In this document: positions 16,751-24,651 of the stretch, one piece after another | Numbering within the stretch: position 1 is the first letter of the stretch | How the letters are laid out: every line of letters starts with the position of its first letter | From: an uncultured Verrucomicrobiota bacterium | GTDB lineage: Bacteria; Verrucomicrobiota; Verrucomicrobiia; Limisphaerales; UBA9464 | Length of the DNA: 64,000 bases | Assembly (NCBI GenBank): GCA_903939515.1 | Contig: CAJAHH010000015.1 | Span: forward strand, 71,058-135,057 | Direction of reading: 5' to 3' | Notes under the pieces: model-generated | The model's input: the letters and a program-made list of their open reading frames with translations, nothing else | What the model was told of the DNA's origin: nothing | Databases searched by the model: none | Program-made: the position numbers and the translations under genes

Positions 16751-18031
16751 ATGCCCAACCTCCAGCGCAATTACCCGCTCCTGCTCCTGAGCCAATTCCT
16801 CAGCGCACTGGGCGACAACGCCCTCCTCGCCGTCATCGTGGGACAACTCACCTACCTTCAGCAGGCAGGCATCTTGTCCGAGGCTCAGCTCAGAACTCAC
16901 AACACCGTCTACACCAGCCTCCTGTTCGTTCCCTTCATTTTCTTGGCTCCCGTCGCTGGTTTTCTCAATGACCGACACTCCAAAACCTCCTGGCTGGCCG
17001 GCGGCAACGCCCTGAAAATTTTCGGCACACTCCTGTGCGCATTGAGCCTCCGCTGGGGGCCCATCTGGCAGGGCATCGGATACCTCGTGGTCGGCGTGGG
17101 CGCCTGCGTCTATGGGCCTGCCAAGTATGGCATCCTGCCCGAGATCCTCCCCAGAGAACGCCTCGTCCGAGCCAACGGCATGGTCGAACTCCTCACCCTG
17201 GTGGCCATCCTCGGCGGAGCGATCGCCGGCTCGGTCATGGCCGACCGGTGGAAGGATTCCGTATTGAGCTCCTATGCGGTGCTCGTGGGGATTTATCTCG
17301 GCTCGTTCCTGCTCAATCTCCTCATGGAGCGGACCCCGTCCAACCCCGGCGTCCTCTGGAGCGCCAATACAAACGCCTTCAAAGACCATGCGCGGCAACT
17401 GGCCTTGGCTCCCCGATTGTCCCGAATGCTGGTCGGCACCGGACTCTTCTGGATTTGCGGTGCCGCCATGAAGATCAACTTCCAACCGTGGGGCCTGAGC
17501 GTTCTCCACCTGCCCGACAACACCCAAATCGCCCTGCTCGGATTGTGGCTGAGCGTAGGAGTCATGGTAGGCAGCATCCTGGCCGGCCGATGGTTTCCCG
17601 TCGGGCAATTACAACGCACCCGACTCTTCGGTTTTGCCCTCGCCAGCATGCTGGGGCTCCTGTTTTCCGTTGAGCACCTCAACCTCTGGAAGCACCCCAC
17701 TGTTCAGGCCGGCGCGTTGCATTTGATTCTGCCGGTGGTCGGCCTTCTCATCGGCACCGGCATCGCCGCCGGATTCTTCCTCATCCCACTTAATGCGGCC
17801 CTGCAGGCCGAATCCGACCCGAACAAACTGGGCAAGACCATCGCGGTCCAAAACCTGGTTGATAATCTCGGCATGGTGAGTGCCAGCCTGCTGTGCCTCT
17901 TCAGCGTCCAGGTAGGCATCAGTGCTTCCGGCGTCTTCTTAGTACTGGCCGTGGTGACCGCCGGCATCGTCGCTCTACTGAAGATTCCGGCTTCGACTAT
18001 CCCCACAACCCCTGCAGGAAAAACCCGATGA
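16751..18031 (+). CDS. lplT: LplT-like lysophospholipid transporter (MFS)
   Basis: The 426-residue major-facilitator protein has about 12 membrane segments. FLSALGDNALLAVIVGQLTY (17-36) and the loop GPAKYGILPEILPRERLVRA followed by NGMVE (about 119-143) are hallmark features of LplT and of the Aas-linked MFS group. LplT flips lysophospholipids, mainly lyso-PE, into the inner leaflet. The gene overlaps the aas-like gene by four bases (ATGA), the same pairing as lplT-aas in E. coli, which is strong contextual support. Confidence 0.85.
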   Translation: MPNLQRNYPLLLLSQFLSALGDNALLAVIVGQLTYLQQAGILSEAQLRTHNTVYTSLLFVPFIFLAPVAGFLNDRHSKTSWLAGGNALKIFGTLLCALSLRWGPIWQGIGYLVVGVGACVYGPAKYGILPEILPRERLVRANGMVELLTLVAILGGAIAGSVMADRWKDSVLSSYAVLVGIYLGSFLLNLLMERTPSNPGVLWSANTNAFKDHARQLALAPRLSRMLVGTGLFWICGAAMKINFQPWGLSVLHLPDNTQIALLGLWLSVGVMVGSILAGRWFPVGQLQRTRLFGFALASMLGLLFSVEHLNLWKHPTVQAGALHLILPVVGLLIGTGIAAGFFLIPLNAALQAESDPNKLGKTIAVQNLVDNLGMVSASLLCLFSVQVGISASGVFLVLAVVTAGIVALLKIPASTIPTTPAGKTR

Positions 18032-20238
18032 TCAAGACCCTAATCCATTGGCTCCTGCGCCTGTGTTTCCGTTACCGCGCCTACAATACAGAAGTGCTGT
18101 CCACGCCAGGTCCGGTGCTATTGCTCCCGAACCACGTCTCTTGGCTGGACTGGGCTTTTCTCGGCGTCGTGCTCGATAAGGATTGGAAATTCGTCACCAG
18201 CTCCACCACAGCCAAGACCTCGTGGATCCATAGCCGGATCATGGTCAACCAGCGTACCTTCCCCATCGATCCGGCCTCCCCTTACGGAGCCAAGCGCATG
18301 GCGGAGTACCTCGCTCAAGGCGGCCGACTCGTCTTGTTCCCAGAGGGCCGATTAACGCGAACCGCCCGGATGATGAAGCTCTTCGACGGCACTGGCTTCC
18401 TCATTCACAAAACGAAGGCAAAGGTCATCACCTGTTATTTGCGCAATGCGGTTCGAGTACCTGCGGTGCGGCATACGGGCTGGACCCGCTGGTTTCCTCA
18501 GGTCTCGGCCCACTTCAGCGCGGTACAGAGCGCCCCAGACCTGTCGCACCAAGCCAACTCCGTGGCACGAGCCCGCATCACCCGCTGGCTGCGTGACGCG
18601 ATGGTTCACCAGCAATTTCAGGCCGAAATGGACCTCGGGCCCCAGGATGTCTTGGAAGCCATCGCCGAAACCGCCAAGGCCCTCCCCAGACGGCAAATCC
18701 TCGAAGACATCACCCTCAAGCCACTGACCTATCGCCGGCTCATGGTCGGAGCCGAACTGCTGGCACAGCAGTTCCAGAGTCTGCTTCCGAAAGAAACCCG
18801 CCCTCCCCAGAGCGACCCCACCCGGGTGGGCGTGCTCCTGCCCAACGTCAACGGCATGCCACTGACGCTGCTGGCCTTGTGGTCCACGGGGCATACCCCA
18901 GCGGTTCTCAACTTCTCCACGGGGCCCACCATACTTCTGCAATGCGCCCGACTAGCGGGTATCCGGGACGTCATCACCTCCCGCACCTTTCTCGAGAAGG
19001 CCAAGTTGGACATCGGCCCATTGGAAGCGGCCGGCATTCGCTTCCACCGACTGGAAGACGTCCGCACCCGGATCAGTACCCTAGATAAGTTGCTCGTCCT
19101 CCTGAAGCACAGCATCCGGTGCGGCACAGGCCTTCGTGTGCCGCGCGATGGCTTCGACCCGCTTAAGACTCCGGCCGTGATTCTCTTCACCTCCGGATCA
19201 GAAGGCATTCCCAAGGGTGTGGTGCTCACCCACGCCAATCTTCTGGCCAACATTCGTCAGATGGACGCGTTCCTGGATGTCTCCGATCACGAGCGGTTCT
19301 TCAATGCACTCCCCCTCTTTCACAGCTTCGGCCTGACAGCCTGCACGCTGCTGCCACTGGTTCGAGGTCTCTACACCTTCTTGTATCCGTCTCCCCTGCA
19401 CTACCGAGTCATCCCCGGCGTGGTGTATGACCGCGACTGCACGGTCATGGTGGGCACCAACACCTTCCTCAATGGCTACGCCCGCAAGGCCGCCCCCTAC
19501 GACTTCAACTCGGTGAAGTACCTGGTGGCCGGCGCCGAAAAGGTTCAGGAGGCCACGGCCCAAACCTGGGCACGGAAGTTCGGCATCCGCCTGCTGGAGG
19601 GTTATGGAGCAACGGAGTGCAGCCCGGTGCTCTGTGCCAACAACCGCATTGAGGCCCAGTTTGGCAGTGTCGGGCGCTTCATGCCCGGCATGGAATGGAA
19701 ACTGGAGCCTGTCGACGGCGTCAGCGAAGTCGCCCTCGATGGCCGCATCATCTCCGGACGTCTCTTCGTGCGCGGTCCCAACGTCATGCGCGGCTACCTC
19801 AACTCCGAAGCCGATACCGCCTTCCAGGCCTTGGGCGGCTGGTACGACACCGGAGATCTGGCCCGGATCGATGACGACGGGTTCGTCTTCCTGCTGGGAC
19901 GCATGAAGCGCTTTGCCAAGATTAGTGGCGAAATGGTCAGCCTCACCGCTGTAGAAGACGCCTTAGCAGGTGCCTTCCCCCAGCACGGACTGCGCTGCGA
20001 GATCGCCGTGGTGGCCGTCGCCGACGAGGAGAAAGGCGAAAAACTCATCGCCATTTGCAATGTCCCACGTCTGTCGATGGATGACGTGCGACAGGCCATC
20101 AAGGCCAAAGGTTTAACCAACTTGTGTGTCCCACGCGAAATTCGGTTCGTGAACGAGATCCCCAAGCTGGGCACCGGCAAGATTGATCATCGGGCACTCA
20201 TCGAAATTGTCCGCTCCGAGGCAACCCGCTTGACCTGA
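18028..20238 (+). CDS. aas: Aas-like bifunctional 2-acyl-GPE acyltransferase / acyl-ACP synthetase
   Basis: From the ATG at 18028 the product has 736 residues. The N-terminal PlsC-type acyltransferase domain carries NHVSWLD (His36, Asp41, the HX4D motif) and VLFPEGRLTRT (about 102-112). The C-terminal AMP-forming domain (about 230-730) has LFTSGSEGIPKGVV (about 384-397), EGYGATECSP, WYDTGDLARIDDDGF and a late GTGKIDH with the catalytic Lys. It activates a fatty acid with ATP onto ACP and transfers it to lysophospholipid at the inner membrane. It is coupled to lplT upstream and to the hydrolase downstream (TGATG), making one transcript with carF likely. Confidence 0.9.
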   Translation: MIKTLIHWLLRLCFRYRAYNTEVLSTPGPVLLLPNHVSWLDWAFLGVVLDKDWKFVTSSTTAKTSWIHSRIMVNQRTFPIDPASPYGAKRMAEYLAQGGRLVLFPEGRLTRTARMMKLFDGTGFLIHKTKAKVITCYLRNAVRVPAVRHTGWTRWFPQVSAHFSAVQSAPDLSHQANSVARARITRWLRDAMVHQQFQAEMDLGPQDVLEAIAETAKALPRRQILEDITLKPLTYRRLMVGAELLAQQFQSLLPKETRPPQSDPTRVGVLLPNVNGMPLTLLALWSTGHTPAVLNFSTGPTILLQCARLAGIRDVITSRTFLEKAKLDIGPLEAAGIRFHRLEDVRTRISTLDKLLVLLKHSIRCGTGLRVPRDGFDPLKTPAVILFTSGSEGIPKGVVLTHANLLANIRQMDAFLDVSDHERFFNALPLFHSFGLTACTLLPLVRGLYTFLYPSPLHYRVIPGVVYDRDCTVMVGTNTFLNGYARKAAPYDFNSVKYLVAGAEKVQEATAQTWARKFGIRLLEGYGATECSPVLCANNRIEAQFGSVGRFMPGMEWKLEPVDGVSEVALDGRIISGRLFVRGPNVMRGYLNSEADTAFQALGGWYDTGDLARIDDDGFVFLLGRMKRFAKISGEMVSLTAVEDALAGAFPQHGLRCEIAVVAVADEEKGEKLIAICNVPRLSMDDVRQAIKAKGLTNLCVPREIRFVNEIPKLGTGKIDHRALIEIVRSEATRLT

Positions 20239-20918
20239 TGTCGATGTCTGGCGCCACCCCAACGCTTCAACCCGGCAATCCGCGTACCGAGGCCGTGGTC
20301 CTCCTCCACGGTTGGTACTCGTCACCGATCCCAATGAAGCGGCTAGAATGGGCCCTGCGACGGGAAGGCTACCAGGTCTTCAATCCGGCCTACCCATCCA
20401 TTCGGGTGCCGCTCACGATCTTGGCTTCGGAGTACCTGCCAGACTATTTGCTGCGCACGATTCCGGAGGGCATCCAACGGATTCATTTCGTTACCCACTC
20501 CATGGGCGGACTGCTGCTGCGCGGCAGCTTGGCGGCACACCGCCCTGCCCGTTTGGGACGCGTCGTCTTTTTGGGCACGCCTCACCATGGCAGCGAAGCG
20601 GCAGACTTTTGGTCTAAAAATGCCCTCTGCCGATGGTTAGCCGGACCCAATTTGGCGGCGTTGCAGACCGGGCTTGCAGGCTACTCGGTCAACCTGGGCC
20701 CGGCCGACTATGAAGCCCTCGTCATCGCTGGAGATCGTCCCTTATCGCCCTTCTGGTCTCCATTGCCCGCCCCGCATGACGGCAAGGTGAGCGTCGCCTC
20801 GACCCGACTGGCAGGATCGGCCCGTCACGTCGTCGTGCCTCATACCCACATCGCCCTGCCCATCCGGACCGAGATCATCCGGCAAGTTGTGCAATTCCTG
20901 CGCGGAGACGTTGCCTGA
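20238..20918 (+). CDS. Lipase-like alpha/beta hydrolase
   Basis: The 226-residue protein has an alpha/beta-hydrolase fold: VVLLHGWYSSP near residue 20, the nucleophile elbow THSMGG (about 81-86, Ser at centre), FLGTPHHGSEAADF and a late VVPHTHIAL that can supply the catalytic His. This resembles the lipase/PGAP1-like group acting on acyl esters. There is no signal peptide, so it would act at the inner side of the membrane. The start codon shares one base with the aas stop. In this operon it may deacylate phospholipids or act as a remodelling lipase, which is inference. Confidence 0.82.
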   Translation: MSMSGATPTLQPGNPRTEAVVLLHGWYSSPIPMKRLEWALRREGYQVFNPAYPSIRVPLTILASEYLPDYLLRTIPEGIQRIHFVTHSMGGLLLRGSLAAHRPARLGRVVFLGTPHHGSEAADFWSKNALCRWLAGPNLAALQTGLAGYSVNLGPADYEALVIAGDRPLSPFWSPLPAPHDGKVSVASTRLAGSARHVVVPHTHIALPIRTEIIRQVVQFLRGDVA

Positions 20919-20952
20919 CTTTATCAGCGCCCCACCGCATTTGACCCTTTGA

Positions 20953-20973
20953 TGCGTCACGCCGAATGACGCA
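20953..20973. terminator. Short hairpin after the lipid operon
   Basis: TGCGTCA and TGACGCA pair perfectly around seven bases (CGCCGAA), 35 bases past the hydrolase stop. No T-run follows, so it is a weak candidate 3' end or mRNA stabiliser. Confidence 0.4.
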
Positions 20974-21087
20974 AGCTCAGCGGCAAGCCCCTTCCGCGCA
21001 AACCCGAGTCAGCAAACCGCGCCTTTACAGGTCTACTCATTGCGGCAAAGTCTCGTCACGTCCCTGCTCTAAACTCCCTTTCTGAAC

Positions 21088-21807
21088 ATGTCCAAGGTCA
21101 TCGCTGAAATGCTCGTCGAGTCGGTGAAGATGGAACTTCCCGACACCAAAACCGTCCGCTTCCAATGGCCCGAGGGTTATGCCCCCGACTTCAAGACCGG
21201 CCAATTCATCACTGTGTATTGGCCGCACAAGGCGAAGTACAAGCGGGCCTATTCGCTCAGCTCATGCGCGCTGGATCGGGGCCACTACGAGGTCACCGTG
21301 AAGCGCGATGGCAAGATGGGCACCAGCATCGTGGACTGGGTCGAGGCCGGTGACCGCATGTTCGTCATCCCTCCGACCGGCCGCTTCCTGCCGGTGTTCG
21401 ATCCCCCGGGCAAGCACCTCATTTGCGTGGCCGGCGGCTCGGGCGTGACGCCCTTCCGTGGCTTCGTCCGCGAGGCCACCGAGAAGAATCTGGATACCCG
21501 TATCACCGTTCTCTACACGGTGCGAACCACCAGCGACATCATCTTCGCCGAAGAATTTCTTGCCCTGGAGGCCCGCAACCCGCGCTTCAAGTTTGTGGTG
21601 ACCTGCACCCGCTTGGCTCCCGAAGACCCTTGGACCGGCCGCCGTGGCCGCATCACCCCGGAGTGGGTGAAGAGCTTCGTCGATGACGCCGCCAACACCG
21701 TCTTCTACGCCTGCGGCACCAACGACATGGTCAACGCCGTCGAACATTTGGTGCTGCATGACCTCGGCTTGCCCAAGGAACAAATGAAGCTCGAGAAGTG
21801 GGGCTGA
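21088..21807 (+). CDS. Ferredoxin/flavodoxin--NAD(P) reductase-like flavoprotein
   Basis: The 239-residue soluble protein has the FNR two-domain fold without a 2Fe-2S extension. RAYSLSS (about 53-59) is the FAD-binding motif, GGSGVTPFRGFV (about 115-126) starts the NAD(P) domain, and YACGTNDMV (about 211-219) is the C-terminal pyridine-nucleotide motif. It transfers electrons between NAD(P)H and a small carrier such as ferredoxin. It has its own leader (170 bases) and a strong terminator, so it is probably monocistronic. Serving the nearby CarF-type desaturase is possible but unproven. Confidence 0.85.
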   Translation: MSKVIAEMLVESVKMELPDTKTVRFQWPEGYAPDFKTGQFITVYWPHKAKYKRAYSLSSCALDRGHYEVTVKRDGKMGTSIVDWVEAGDRMFVIPPTGRFLPVFDPPGKHLICVAGGSGVTPFRGFVREATEKNLDTRITVLYTVRTTSDIIFAEEFLALEARNPRFKFVVTCTRLAPEDPWTGRRGRITPEWVKSFVDDAANTVFYACGTNDMVNAVEHLVLHDLGLPKEQMKLEKWG

Positions 21808-21832
21808 CCCTCACACCGCTCTCGTTCGATTC

Positions 21833-21870
21833 ACGGGGAGTCTGCCGAGCGGCGGCTCCCCGTTTTCTTT
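21833..21870 (+). terminator. Strong intrinsic terminator
   Basis: ACGGGGAG-T-CTGCCG pairs with CGGCGG-CTCCCCGT, a stem of about 14 bp with one bulged T, closed by a very short loop and followed by TTTTCTTT. It lies 26 bases after the flavoprotein stop codon. Confidence 0.9.
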
Positions 21871-21876
21871 GCCCGG

Positions 21877-22296
21877 TCAGGATTTGGAATCGAGCGAATC
21901 GGCAGACCCCAAAGCTTGAAATGGCCCATGTCCGGCCACCCGGGCCCAGACCAAATATTCCAAGACACCGAGCCCCAAGGCCCCCAAGGCCATCGCGATC
22001 GTGCGGACCGGGGTCGTGGCAAAGACCAGCAACCAGCCGACACCGGCCAAAAGGAGCGGCAAGGGATAGAACCAGACCCGATAGGGCCGCTCCAACTGCG
22101 GGGCATGCCGACGCAGCAACCACAAAGCCACGATCTGCCCCACAAATTGAATGAGGATTCGGGCTGTGGTGGGCATGTCGATGACCACGGTCAGCGGCAG
22201 GAAGGACGCCCCGATCGATAAGCCGCCCATCGCGAGCAGCGACACGTCCGGGAAGTTTCCCCGCGGATGCTGCCAGGTGAAGATCCCGCAACGGGG
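21877..22296 (-). pseudogene. C-terminal remnant of an APC-family amino acid permease
   Basis: The readable frame ends at 21877 and encodes about the last 139 residues of an APC transporter. It includes HPRGNFPDVSLLAMGGLSIG, then VVIDMPTTARILIQFVGQIV, and a YRVWFYPLPLLLAGVGWLL membrane segment. Upstream in frame there are stops (TAA at 22297-22299, preceded by TGA), and no start or N-terminal eight or so helices exist anywhere nearby. The gene was therefore cut near 22290, exactly where lower-GC accessory DNA begins. It is very unlikely to make a working transporter. Confidence 0.8.
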
Positions 22297-22309
22297 TTAT
22301 CAACGAAAC

Positions 22310-22336
22310 GCCTTGCAGCACGTGTGCTGTTAAGGC
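22310..22336. promoter_or_regulatory. Palindrome before the toxin gene, candidate operator
   Basis: CAGCACGTGTGCTG (22316-22329) is a perfect 14-base palindrome. It is extended on both sides by GCCTT and AAGGC with one mismatch and one bulge. It ends 12 bases before the toxin GTG, where autoregulating antitoxins usually bind. It could instead be a recombination scar at the permease breakpoint. Confidence 0.45.
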
Positions 22337-22347
22337 AGACGCTCACT

Positions 22348-22653
22348 GTGCAGTATGTTTGGGATTCAAATCAGAACGATTTCCTGAAGGCGAATCGCGG
22401 GATTTCGTTCGAGGCCGTCATTGTGCACCTTCGCCGCGAAGACATCTGGAAGGTTACAGACCACCCGGATTAAGCCCGGCACCCGGGGCAAAGGATCCTT
22501 TTCGTGATCGTAGACGACTATGTTCACATGGTCCCATTAGAGATCCGAAGAGACACGCTATGGCTTGTGACAATTATCCCGAGCAGAAAAGCAACAAGAC
22601 AATACAGAGAGGAGAACCAAAATGAAACTGAGCAAAGAAGAAAAGGAAATTGA
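22348..22653 (+). pseudogene. BrnT-like toxin interrupted by an in-frame stop
   Basis: From a GTG at 22348 the frame reads QYVWDSNQNDFLKANRGISF, EAVIVHLRREDIWKVTDHPD and then TAA (22471-22473). It continues in the same frame with ARHPGQRILFVIVDDYVHMV and TIIPSRKATRQYREEN to a TGA at 22651. Across the stop the whole reading is collinear with BrnT-type ribonuclease toxins (start WD-N-N---F---GISFEA, end IIPSRKATR-YR). One substitution thus split a complete toxin gene of about 101 codons. It overlaps the intact antitoxin start by 32 bases. The toxin is probably inactive unless the stop is read through. Confidence 0.8.
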
Positions 22654-22897
22654 ATCTTTTTACGAAAGCAATTCCCTCGAACTTCGTAAGCCGGATAAGG
22701 CATTGCTACGCCAGTTGAAGGCGGCAACTGAAAACACCTTCAAGAAGGATCGCCGAATTAATATACGATTGTCTGAGCATGACATGGTCGGCATTCAGAG
22801 GGTCGCTGCAACAAAAGGGATTCCGTATCAGTCGTTGATTTCGGGCCTGATTCATCAGTTTGTGGAGGGTGATCTCATGGAGAAATCAAAAGGCTAA
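22622..22897 (+). CDS. Antitoxin of a BrnT-like pair (ribbon-helix-helix type)
   Basis: The 91-residue protein begins MKLSKEEKEIESFYESNSLE behind a good ribosome site (GAGGAG, seven bases before the ATG). The C-terminal half has FKKDRRINIRLSEHDMVGIQ and AATKGIPYQSLISGLIHQFV, a MetJ/CopG-like ribbon-helix-helix pattern that is standard for antitoxins paired with this toxin type. It should bind its own promoter and the toxin. Base composition is AT-richer than the neighbours, suggesting transfer. Its toxin is broken, so it is now an orphan antitoxin. Confidence 0.82.
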   Translation: MKLSKEEKEIESFYESNSLELRKPDKALLRQLKAATENTFKKDRRINIRLSEHDMVGIQRVAATKGIPYQSLISGLIHQFVEGDLMEKSKG

Positions 22898-23031
22898 CGG
22901 GGAGAAATTTATTACAAAGATCAGTCAAATTGGTTAGAGGATTGTTGTGAAAATACTCATAAATAATCTTCAACCCCCTTCCTCCAACCAATCATTATTC
23001 AACCATCTCTGTGTAGATTAATGGTTCCTCG

Positions 23032-23443
23032 CTATTTTAAGTAGGTCTTGTCGCTTTTTACGAAGTGCGGCGGCCCACGCACCGAAAAGGCCGGGTTCTT
23101 GGGCAGGATCTGGCCCAAGACGAGATGATCGAAGAGCCTGCGCTGCGCAGCGAGGTTCAACTTGACACTGGGCTTGGAGAGCGAGCAGCCCAGTTCCTCG
23201 ATGTTACGCCGCGATGATGATGGGTTGGATCTGGGGCCGTTGGATCCGTCGGACTTCGCACCAGTCGCAGAACCGAACGGCGGCGCGGGCGTAGGCTTCG
23301 CGGGTGTTCGGGTTGCGAAGGACGGCGGTGAAGAATTCGAGAAAACGTGGGCTCGCCGCCTTGCCGGCGTGGCGGATCAGTATCGGCAGTCCCGTTTCCA
23401 ATGCTTCGATTCGCATTCCGCCAACCCGCTCCCAGTCCCGCAT
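23032..23443 (-). pseudogene. Tyrosine recombinase/integrase relic, frameshifted and truncated
   Basis: The first part (23443 down to 23204) reads as an integrase N-terminal arm and core-binding domain: PRFLEFFTAVLRNPNTREAY, then ARAAVRFCDWCEVRRI and IIAA, stop. One frame over it resumes IEELGCSLSKPSVKLNLAAQ, RRLFDHLVLGQILPKNPAFS, VRGPPHFVKSDKT and ends at 23032. The break is explained by one extra base in GCGGCGTAACATC (23204-23205), where GCGTAC would give the usual Ala-Tyr-Ile. The entire catalytic domain is missing. It marks a former mobile element. Confidence 0.85.
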
Positions 23444-23578
23444 TCCGGTTTCCCTCTTGGAGTCCCCTGTCGAGAACCAAAAAGGACATTATGCCTCACA
23501 ATGCGGGGCCTGCGAAAGAGGGCAACCCGGTCGTTTTTGGCTGGGCAGAACGGGCTTTGGGCAAAAGTGAGGCCAGGT

Positions 23579-24070
23579 TCAGAGCGACCGGGAACGGCGG
23601 ATGCGGTCGCGCTGGAGGGCTGCTTCGTACAGGGCGGCATCAGCGCGGAATGTGGTCTGGCGAAGGGCGTCCAGTGCCTCGGCCAGGTTCAGCAGCCGTC
23701 GTTCCGAAGCCTCCTCGAGAATACCTAGCGTACCTCGGATGCGGATTCCCAGGGCAATCGCTGAGCGGCGGCCATCTCGTTCGTCGATCAGAAGCCGTTG
23801 CGCCCTCAGCTCGACCGCCAGGGAGATGGCCTCGGCCTCGCCGTCGTCGAGGAGATCTAGGAACTGGACATGGCCGGGCGTGCGCACTTGAAACCACGGC
23901 GGCGGATTCTGGGCGACGAGCCGGAGTCCGGGCGGCGCATGGGGGTGCATCATTTCGCGTAGGACCGCCGGCGGCACGAGCACCTCGCCATAGAGGGCCG
24001 GCAAAATTTCCAGCTGGCCGATGATGTGCAGGTAATTGAGTGGTCCGGTATCGGCGACCACGATGGTCAT
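23579..24070 (-). CDS. PIN-domain toxin, DUF3368 type
   Basis: The 163-residue protein has the PIN-like fold of DUF3368 toxins. VVADTGPLNYL at the start contains the first acidic metal ligand, DLLDDGEAEAISLAVEL (about 73-89) the middle Asp/Glu cluster, and LIDERDGRRSAIALGI followed by GTLGIL the late conserved DE-R-A block. It probably cleaves RNA. The ATG overlaps the upstream UPF0175 antitoxin by four bases (ATGA). The frame is intact, so this is the one complete toxin-antitoxin pair in the islet. Confidence 0.85.
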   Translation of the reverse strand: MTIVVADTGPLNYLHIIGQLEILPALYGEVLVPPAVLREMMHPHAPPGLRLVAQNPPPWFQVRTPGHVQFLDLLDDGEAEAISLAVELRAQRLLIDERDGRRSAIALGIRIRGTLGILEEASERRLLNLAEALDALRQTTFRADAALYEAALQRDRIRRSRSL

Positions 24071-24312
24071 CGGGAACCGTTCCGTTCCAGTTCGTAGTCA
24101 GCGAGGCTCAACGCAGGAATGGCTTGGGCCTGCTCAAGCAGCGCCTCGGTAGACCAGCGGTCCAGACCCAATACGGAGCCGACCTGCTTCTGGGTCAGGC
24201 TCCCCTGCCGATACCGCACGATGGCATAGGCTTCCAGCAAGTCGCGGGCGAGCGAGTCTTCCGGTGGCAATGCCACCTGAGCGCTCTCAGGGATTTCAAC
24301 CACGACTTTCAT
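24067..24312 (-). CDS. UPF0175-family antitoxin
   Basis: From the ATG at 24312 the product has 81 residues, starting MKVVVEIPESAQVALPPED. The core YRQGSLTQKQVGSVLGLDRW followed by STEALLEQ is the UPF0175 helix-turn-helix region. It regulates and neutralises the DUF3368 toxin encoded next to it. An upstream ATG at 24330 would add six residues; I prefer the internal start because UPF0175 proteins begin at the beta strand. Confidence 0.85.
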   Translation of the reverse strand: MKVVVEIPESAQVALPPEDSLARDLLEAYAIVRYRQGSLTQKQVGSVLGLDRWSTEALLEQAQAIPALSLADYELERNGSR

Positions 24313-24651
24313 CTCTTTGCAGTTTAGCATAGGACCTTAGGTTTCCTCAAGGGGCTTACTTGGGCCGCCTCGTGTACGAATTGCCGCTCAACCCGACAAG
24401 AATGCCGAAAAACCCGCTTGCCTCCTACGGGCTAATCGCCACCGTCTGCGGTGCCGGTCGTCACTTGTGTGGCGGCATTTTCGGCTGAGAAACACAGTTA
24501 AACCAGTCACCTAACCGCTAACCTCCGTTGTCAACCGCAACGTCGGTCACGTTGGGCAATGGAGTCTTCTGAGGGGCAATTTTACCTCGCCCCGCTCAAG
24601 TCTCCTCGCAGATAAACCGCTCGGGCGCTCACGCGTTCGGCTTATACCATT
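24313..24651. other. Intergenic region ahead of rpsA
   Basis: About 340 bases separate the divergent antitoxin and rpsA. GCCGAAAA near 24403 and TTTTCGGC near 24479 can pair over a loop of about 70 bases. I see no gene. The region must hold the rpsA promoter and leader. Confidence 0.5.

Noticed and set aside
16343-17608. A 421-codon minus-strand frame across the carF and lplT genes
   Set aside because: No protein features; it is the complement of well-supported plus-strand genes.
24403-24486. Possible structured leader or riboswitch before rpsA
   Set aside because: Only an 8-bp pairing over a loop of about 70 bases is visible, with no recognisable riboswitch core.
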